Assembly: GCA_026874595.1 (NCBI GenBank)
Contig: CM049306.1
Location: forward strand, 28,633,519-28,697,518
DNA length: 64,000 bases
Source of the DNA: Sipunculus nudus
Lineage: Eukaryota > Annelida > Sipuncula > Golfingiida > Sipunculidae
Reading direction: 5' to 3'
Positions 59,000 through 64,000 of this stretch are shown here, piece after piece; position 1 is the stretch's first letter, and every line of letters begins with the position of its first letter. The translations under genes and the position numbers were made by a program. The notes below the pieces were generated by a model. It was not told the DNA's origin. It ran no database searches and was given only the letters and a program-made list of their open reading frames with translations.

Positions 59000-59098
59000 A
59001 CATGAGGTGATCACATGGTACTCATGAGATGATCACAGGCTACCTATGAGGTGATCACATGGTGCCCATGAGATGTTCACATGTCACCCATGATCACA
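59000..59098 (+). repeat. 22-bp minisatellite, four to five units
   Basis: CATGAGGTGATCACATGGT-type units repeat every 22 bp. The preceding 58680-58990 is also internally repetitive, with phrases such as GCACTGAGTGAACTCTTGAC. Confidence 0.75.
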
Positions 59099-59689
59099 TG
59101 CCTGGTGCTTGGCTGCACTGATTGAACCTTGACATGTATCTAGCTGCACCGAATGAACTCTTGATCTGTTGCCAAATCTGAAACAGTTGACAGTTTCTCA
59201 ACCTATTTAAAGATACAGACACAATCTTGGCCAGTTGGTAAATCTATTTACACACACTGAAAGACTCTGGCTAAAATGCTTTTTTTTCAAGCTGACATAT
59301 TCATAAACTTTTTATCAAAATATCAAGAATAATAAAAGATGCAGTCCTTTCATTGTTAAAGGTCTAATAATTCTGCCAAAAATCATTAAGTAAACTTGAA
59401 CAAAGGCCATCTAAGAATAATTTTGTGCAATGTTACAGAAGTTATAATTGAAACAATAATTTTGTAGATGAACACTATTGCAGTCCTCAGTTTGAAATGA
59501 CATAATAATGGCCATAAGACTTACTAAAGCTTTTCAAGACTCAACCAAAAACAATAAACTCAATCTATTCTGATATGACAGAAAGAATTATTTCCTAGGA
59601 TAATTTTTTTTTTTAAATTGACAGTTTCATCATAAACATTTTAAGCTGAAAGAGGCTAAAATTATGAGGTTTTTTCCCAAAAAAAATAG

Positions 59690-61913
59690 GTCAATGTAGG
59701 TGGCACCACAAAATCTGCAACTTCAAATATGAGTCATGTGACCAACATTTGCACAATACTTGGTAATGCCAGCTTCTGTCATTTCTGAGATTACTATGTC
59801 AGTATGCTTACTTGGCCAGATGACTAAATTCAAATTCATGTAACTCCACTAAAATTCATCAAATGCAAACCATTTGAACAAGCTTGAGAGGACTTGGCTC
59901 TGGAATCATTTCTGTAAAATATTGAACAATTTGGCTGGACCGTTCAAAAGAAGAAGACTTTTACAGGTTTTTCAGCTTTTTCTCTATAAAATCTAAGTAA
60001 ATGCAGATAGTAAAAAAATAAGCTGAATCCCACAACATTTGATAAGTGACAGATAACTGGATAAAATCTGGGGAGGGTAGCTCCTGCTATTCCTGTGAAA
60101 TTATGGGTTAACGTACAGATGACCAATGACCCCAAAACAAAAAAGGTCAATGCAGGTGGCACCACCAATACCTGAATTTCATATATGACTCATGTGATCA
60201 ACACTGGCATAAAATTTGGTGATGATAGCTCTGGCCTTTCTGAGATTGTATTTTTAGTATGCTTTTTGGACAGATGACTAAGTTCAACTTCCTTGGCCAA
60301 AATTAACCTAACTTGAACCATTCAAAATTACTTGAGAGAGATGGTATAAAAGATTATTTCTGTGAAATATTGAACAATTTGGCTTGACCATTTCAGTTGA
60401 GAAGTTCTTTTTTAGCTTTTTCTCTATAGATGAAGGAAATGCAGAGTTTTTCAGATGGCTAAATTTTTGCATTAAATTTCATGATGCTAGCTCCAGTCGT
60501 TTTCAAGATAGTATGAATTAACCTACAGATGACAGACAGCGCCACACCATCGCATTAGCTAACAGGTTCACTAAAAATTACTACAGATGCATATTGAATG
60601 CAATATAATATAGATATATCTCACTGATGGCAAAATCTTGAATTAAGTTGAGTATGGATACCAATTATTTATAATCCATGTACAGCCGTCTTTATATACC
60701 CACAGAGAGCTGTAAACCTGTGATTGTAAACATTGGCTGTCATGAGGAATATCTGAAATCATAAATCTACATTTTTTAAAAGCTTTTAAAAAACATTCTT
60801 TCCAATATTAACCACAGATAACCTGAAATCTAAATGTCTAGAGGCATGATGTTACGGATGCTGAAAAACTGGTGCCAGGCTAGATGTATCTGCTTCACAA
60901 AGCTAACATATATGGTAAAATGACTCAATTCAATCTTTATAATTCAGCCAAAATTCATTCTTTAGAACCATAAAGGACAATTATTATAAGAATTATTCAG
61001 GGGATTATTCTTGTAAAATATTAAACAAATTGGCCTCAGTTGTGTCAGTAAAAAAACGTTTTGCAGGTTTATAACTCATATGGGAAAATACAGCAAAATG
61101 GCTAAGTTAAGCTTCCCATAACTCAGCCAAAAATCACTGAACCAAAACCATTTGAACAAACTTTAATTATCAACATCTAACGATAATTAATGTGTGAGAT
61201 TTAAGAATTTGGCCTGGTGGTTCTTAAGAAGAAGATCTTTGTAGCCACTGAGCTGAAATGGGCTGTAATGGCATATGACTAAATTCAGCTCACTGTAACT
61301 CAGCCAAAAGTCACTGAACTGAGACCATTTGAACAAACTTCAGAAAGCACTACCTTAGGATCATTTCTGTGCGATATTAAACAATTCAGCCATATGGTTT
61401 CAGAGAAGAAGTTTTTTGTAGCCGTCAATTTGATAGGGGCACTGATGACCCCTGTACATAAAAGGCCGATACAGGTGGCGCCACCAATACATCAATTTCA
61501 GATATGGCTCTTGTGACCAACATTGGCATAAAATTTGGTGAGGATAGCTCCAGCTGTTTCTGAGATTGTAATTTTAGGATGCTTTTTTGGACAGATGATT
61601 AAGTTCAACTTCCTGTAACTCGGCCAAAAATCACCAAATAACCGTTCGAACAAACTTGAGAGAGACTGTTCCAGAAATTATTTCTGTGAAATATTGGACG
61701 ATTTGAAGATTTTTAAAGCTTTTTTTAGCTTTTTCCCTCTAAGCAAAATCCGATAGACTTTTTTAGATAACTAATTTTTTGCATAAAATTTTGTGATGCT
61801 AACTCTTGCCGTTTTCAAGATAGTATGGGTTAACATACAGACGACGGACAACAGCCTACGGACGACGGACGCCTCAGGATGCCACACCAATGCATAAGCT
61901 CACAGGTTCGCTA
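59690..61913 (+). repeat. J-family array
   Basis: Degenerate units each have GGTGGCACCACC or GGTGGCGCCACC (59698, 60156, 61475), then a CTGAGATT box, GACAGATGACTAA, CGGCCAAAAATCAC and TTGGACAATTTGG-type phrases. Two 3' ends are visible: 60520-60575, and 61830-61913 with GACGACGGACG followed by CATAAGCTCACAGGTTCGCT and AA. Another array begins at 63690 and runs off the window. No coding capacity. Confidence 0.7.
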
Positions 61914-61934
61914 ACAAGCTGAAATCTGTATGCC

Positions 61935-62048
61935 TGCATGATATGAAAATTATATCAACAGTGCCTACAGGAAACAAACGTGCCATGGTCAAAGTTGGGC
62001 AAAATCTTTGGTACTGATTTTATATTTATGCTAATAACTTGTAAAATA
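61935..62048 (+). repeat. A-family fragment
   Basis: About 115 bp with ACAGGAAACAAACGTGCCAT and GTCAAAGTTGGGCAAAATCT, homologous to A body position 42915-43020. It is cut off where the B element at 62053 begins. Confidence 0.75.
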
Positions 62049-62052
62049 TACT

Positions 62053-63290
62053 CAAGGCCTACAGGCCTAATGCAAACCTGTCCAAAGTTTGGGAGTATGA
62101 ATGGAGGTTTATTTTAAAAATTTAATATTGATCCTTTTAAGTCCTGCATATCTACCTTAGTCATTATGATTTCAGCAAAATGGACATTTTGGACCTGCAA
62201 GTTTCAGACTAGGACATTTTAAAACTAGAATATGGGTAGTTGACAAGCGACTATGTGTATCTGCAGAAATCAGAGTGGGACAGGTGAAGTGAGGCATGGA
62301 TTAAGTGGCAAGGGGAATAGAGTGAGGTGTGTTGCATTTTAGCATGGATGTCTGCAGCTTAAACGTGAATATAGGTGGTGCCACCTGTCATAAAATCGAG
62401 AAAATTGTCCAGGATGTATAAACCTGCAAAATTTCAGGTGGATAAGTCAAACCACTGCTGAGATATGAGTGATTTTATCCCAAGGCAGATGAACAGATGG
62501 ATGGTGTTCATAAGTGGTTGCAGGTGGCCCCACCAGTTTTGCCTATGATGAAGAGCTTTGTGAGATCTATACATATGCAAAATTTTGGCCCAATCAGTCA
62601 AACAGTTCCCGAGATATGAGCTTTGATGTCTGCAGAGTAAACGTGAATGTATGTGGCGCCACCTGTCATAAATTCGAGAAACCTGTCCAGGATGTATAAA
62701 CCTACAAAATTTCAGGTGGATAAGTCAAACCACTGCTGAGATATGAGTGATATTATCCCAAGGCAGATGAACAGATGGGTGCTGTGCATTAATGGTTGCA
62801 GGTGGCCCACCAGTTTTGCCTATGATGAAGAGCTATATGAGATCTATACACATGCAAAATTTTGGCCCAATCGGTCAAAAGGTTCCCGAGCTATGAGCTT
62901 GGATGTCTGCAGAGTAAAAGTGAATGTAGGTGGCGCCTCCTGTCATAAAATCGAGAAAATTGTCCAGGATGTATAAACCTGCAAAATATCAGGTGGATAA
63001 GTCAAACCACTGCTGAGATATGATAGATATGATCCCAAGGTAGATGAACAGATGGATGCTGTGCAAAAATGGTTGCAGGTGGCGCCACTATTTTTAGTGT
63101 ATGTTATAAAGCTATCAAAGGGCTTCATTTGTGCAAAATTTTTAGCCAGATCGGTCAAACGGTTCCCAAGATATGTGGGTTTATGTGTGGAAACAGACGC
63201 ACAAATGGGCGCTGGGCAGTGAGCAAAGGTCAGAGGTCAACCAAAAATAAGGGCTCAGCAGTTCAGATGTGACCTGATGATAAACCCGAT
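62053..63290 (+). mobile_element. B-family element, second copy
   Basis: Starts with CAAGGCCTACAGGCCTAATG, as at 39556. It contains B units with palindromes or decayed forms at 62376, 62523, 62653, 62801, 62930 and 63078, and ends with a GGTCAGAGGTCAACC phrase like 15007 and 41270. Frames such as 62514-62699 are repeat artefacts. Confidence 0.75.
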
Positions 63291-63359
63291 TCACTTAAAA
63301 TGCAAAGTTTTTTCAAACAGTTGAAAGATATAGTTCTAATAAACTGGGAATTCTGCATC

Positions 63360-63418
63360 TAAACATTGTGTCTAGACGTCTAGACGCTGTGTCTAGACAC
63401 ATTGTCTAGACACCCCCC
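63360..63418. repeat. Short TCTAGAC-rich repeat
   Basis: GTCTAGAC palindromes recur every 8 to 20 bp (GTGTCTAGACGTCTAGAC), followed by a short C run. Confidence 0.7.
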
Positions 63419-63689
63419 CAGAGCCAGGTCAGTTGCCATGGTGATGTCTGGACCCCACCTGTTTGTACTGAGTGACCTCTTGACTTGGCTGCTGAAACTC
63501 AGCATGCTGTCAAATCTGTTTTCAAATACAGAAAGCCTTTTTCAACTGGCTACAATGCTTTTTTAAAACTGTATTTACCCGATCTATTCTTATAAAACTG
63601 AACCCTACCATAGAATAATTCTTGTTAAGTTTTAACCAATCAGCTTAACAGTTTCATCATAAATCAGTGTATAAGCTAGAAGAGTTTAA

Positions 63690-64000
63690 AATTACATTTT
63701 CGCTTGTAAAAAACACATCAATGTAGATGGCACCAACAATACCTCAAAATCAGATATGACATTGGTATAAAATTTGGTGATTATAGCTCTAGCTGTTTCT
63801 GAGATTTTAATTTTAGTGTGCTTTTTTGGACAGATGACTAAGTTCAACCTCCTTTAACTCGGCCAAAAATCTCCGATTTGGAACCATTCGAACAAACTTG
63901 AGAGAGATTGTTCTAGGGATCATTTCTGTGAAACATTGGACAATTTGGCTGGACAGTTTCAGAGAAGAAGATTAAAGGTTTTTAAGCTTTTTCTCTATAA
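63690..64000 (+). repeat. J-family unit running off the window
   Basis: Homologous to 59680-59960 and 61440-61700, with the palindrome position reading GATGGCACCAAC. Confidence 0.75.

Overview
The window looks like nuclear DNA of a lophotrochozoan animal, most likely a bivalve mollusc. It is AT-rich, has almost no long open frames, and is packed with interspersed repeats of a style known from bivalves. These are pearl/HINE-like (Helentron-derived) elements made of a tandem core, an ACGG/ACAG microsatellite and a 3' hairpin ending in CTAA. Several unrelated core families carry the 12-bp palindrome GGTGGCGCCACC, and one carries arrays of TGACCTTGACCTTTGACC. There is no bacterial operon, CRISPR array, rRNA or recognisable tRNA.

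Only one host coding exon can be named with good confidence: a minus-strand exon at 33310-33443 encoding the middle of a SENP8/DEN1-type NEDD8 protease, including the catalytic histidine. Weaker minus-strand exon candidates lie at 5287-5499 with 5949-6017 (possible small one-pass membrane protein) and at 9958-10020 with 10451-10652 (unknown, phase-compatible). Most of 5-12 kb, 33-39 kb and 45-51 kb looks like intron or intergenic sequence.

Layout: 1-757 3' end of an A-family HINE. 2835-4905 TIR element H inside a (TA)n tract. 5-12 kb mostly unique. 12.4-13.26 kb dead LINE reverse transcriptase. 13270-17378 large HINE with two different tandem cores. 17399-18199 Tigger/pogo-like MITE. 18309-19944 HINE with a 145-bp nuclear-receptor-site-like array. 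22.6-27.4 kb a degenerate DIRS tyrosine-recombinase retroelement inserted in another repeat, with a 560-bp tandem duplication over one junction. 29481-32658 a truncated HINE split by TIR element G (30388-32395), which itself contains element D. 33.3 kb SENP8 exon. 39.5-41.4 kb B-family element. 41656-45552 two adjacent, nearly identical 1.9-kb HINEs. 50878-54155 a second D copy split by E, which is split by F. 56.9-64 kb A, B and J family repeats.

The most interesting material is architectural. Several repeat families share one set of terminal rules. Two foldback-like TIR elements (G and H) are related by layout, but their palindrome arms differ in a coordinated way. Nested insertions with readable junctions give a relative chronology. 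Coordinates of repeat edges are by eye and may be off by tens of bases unless a junction is stated.
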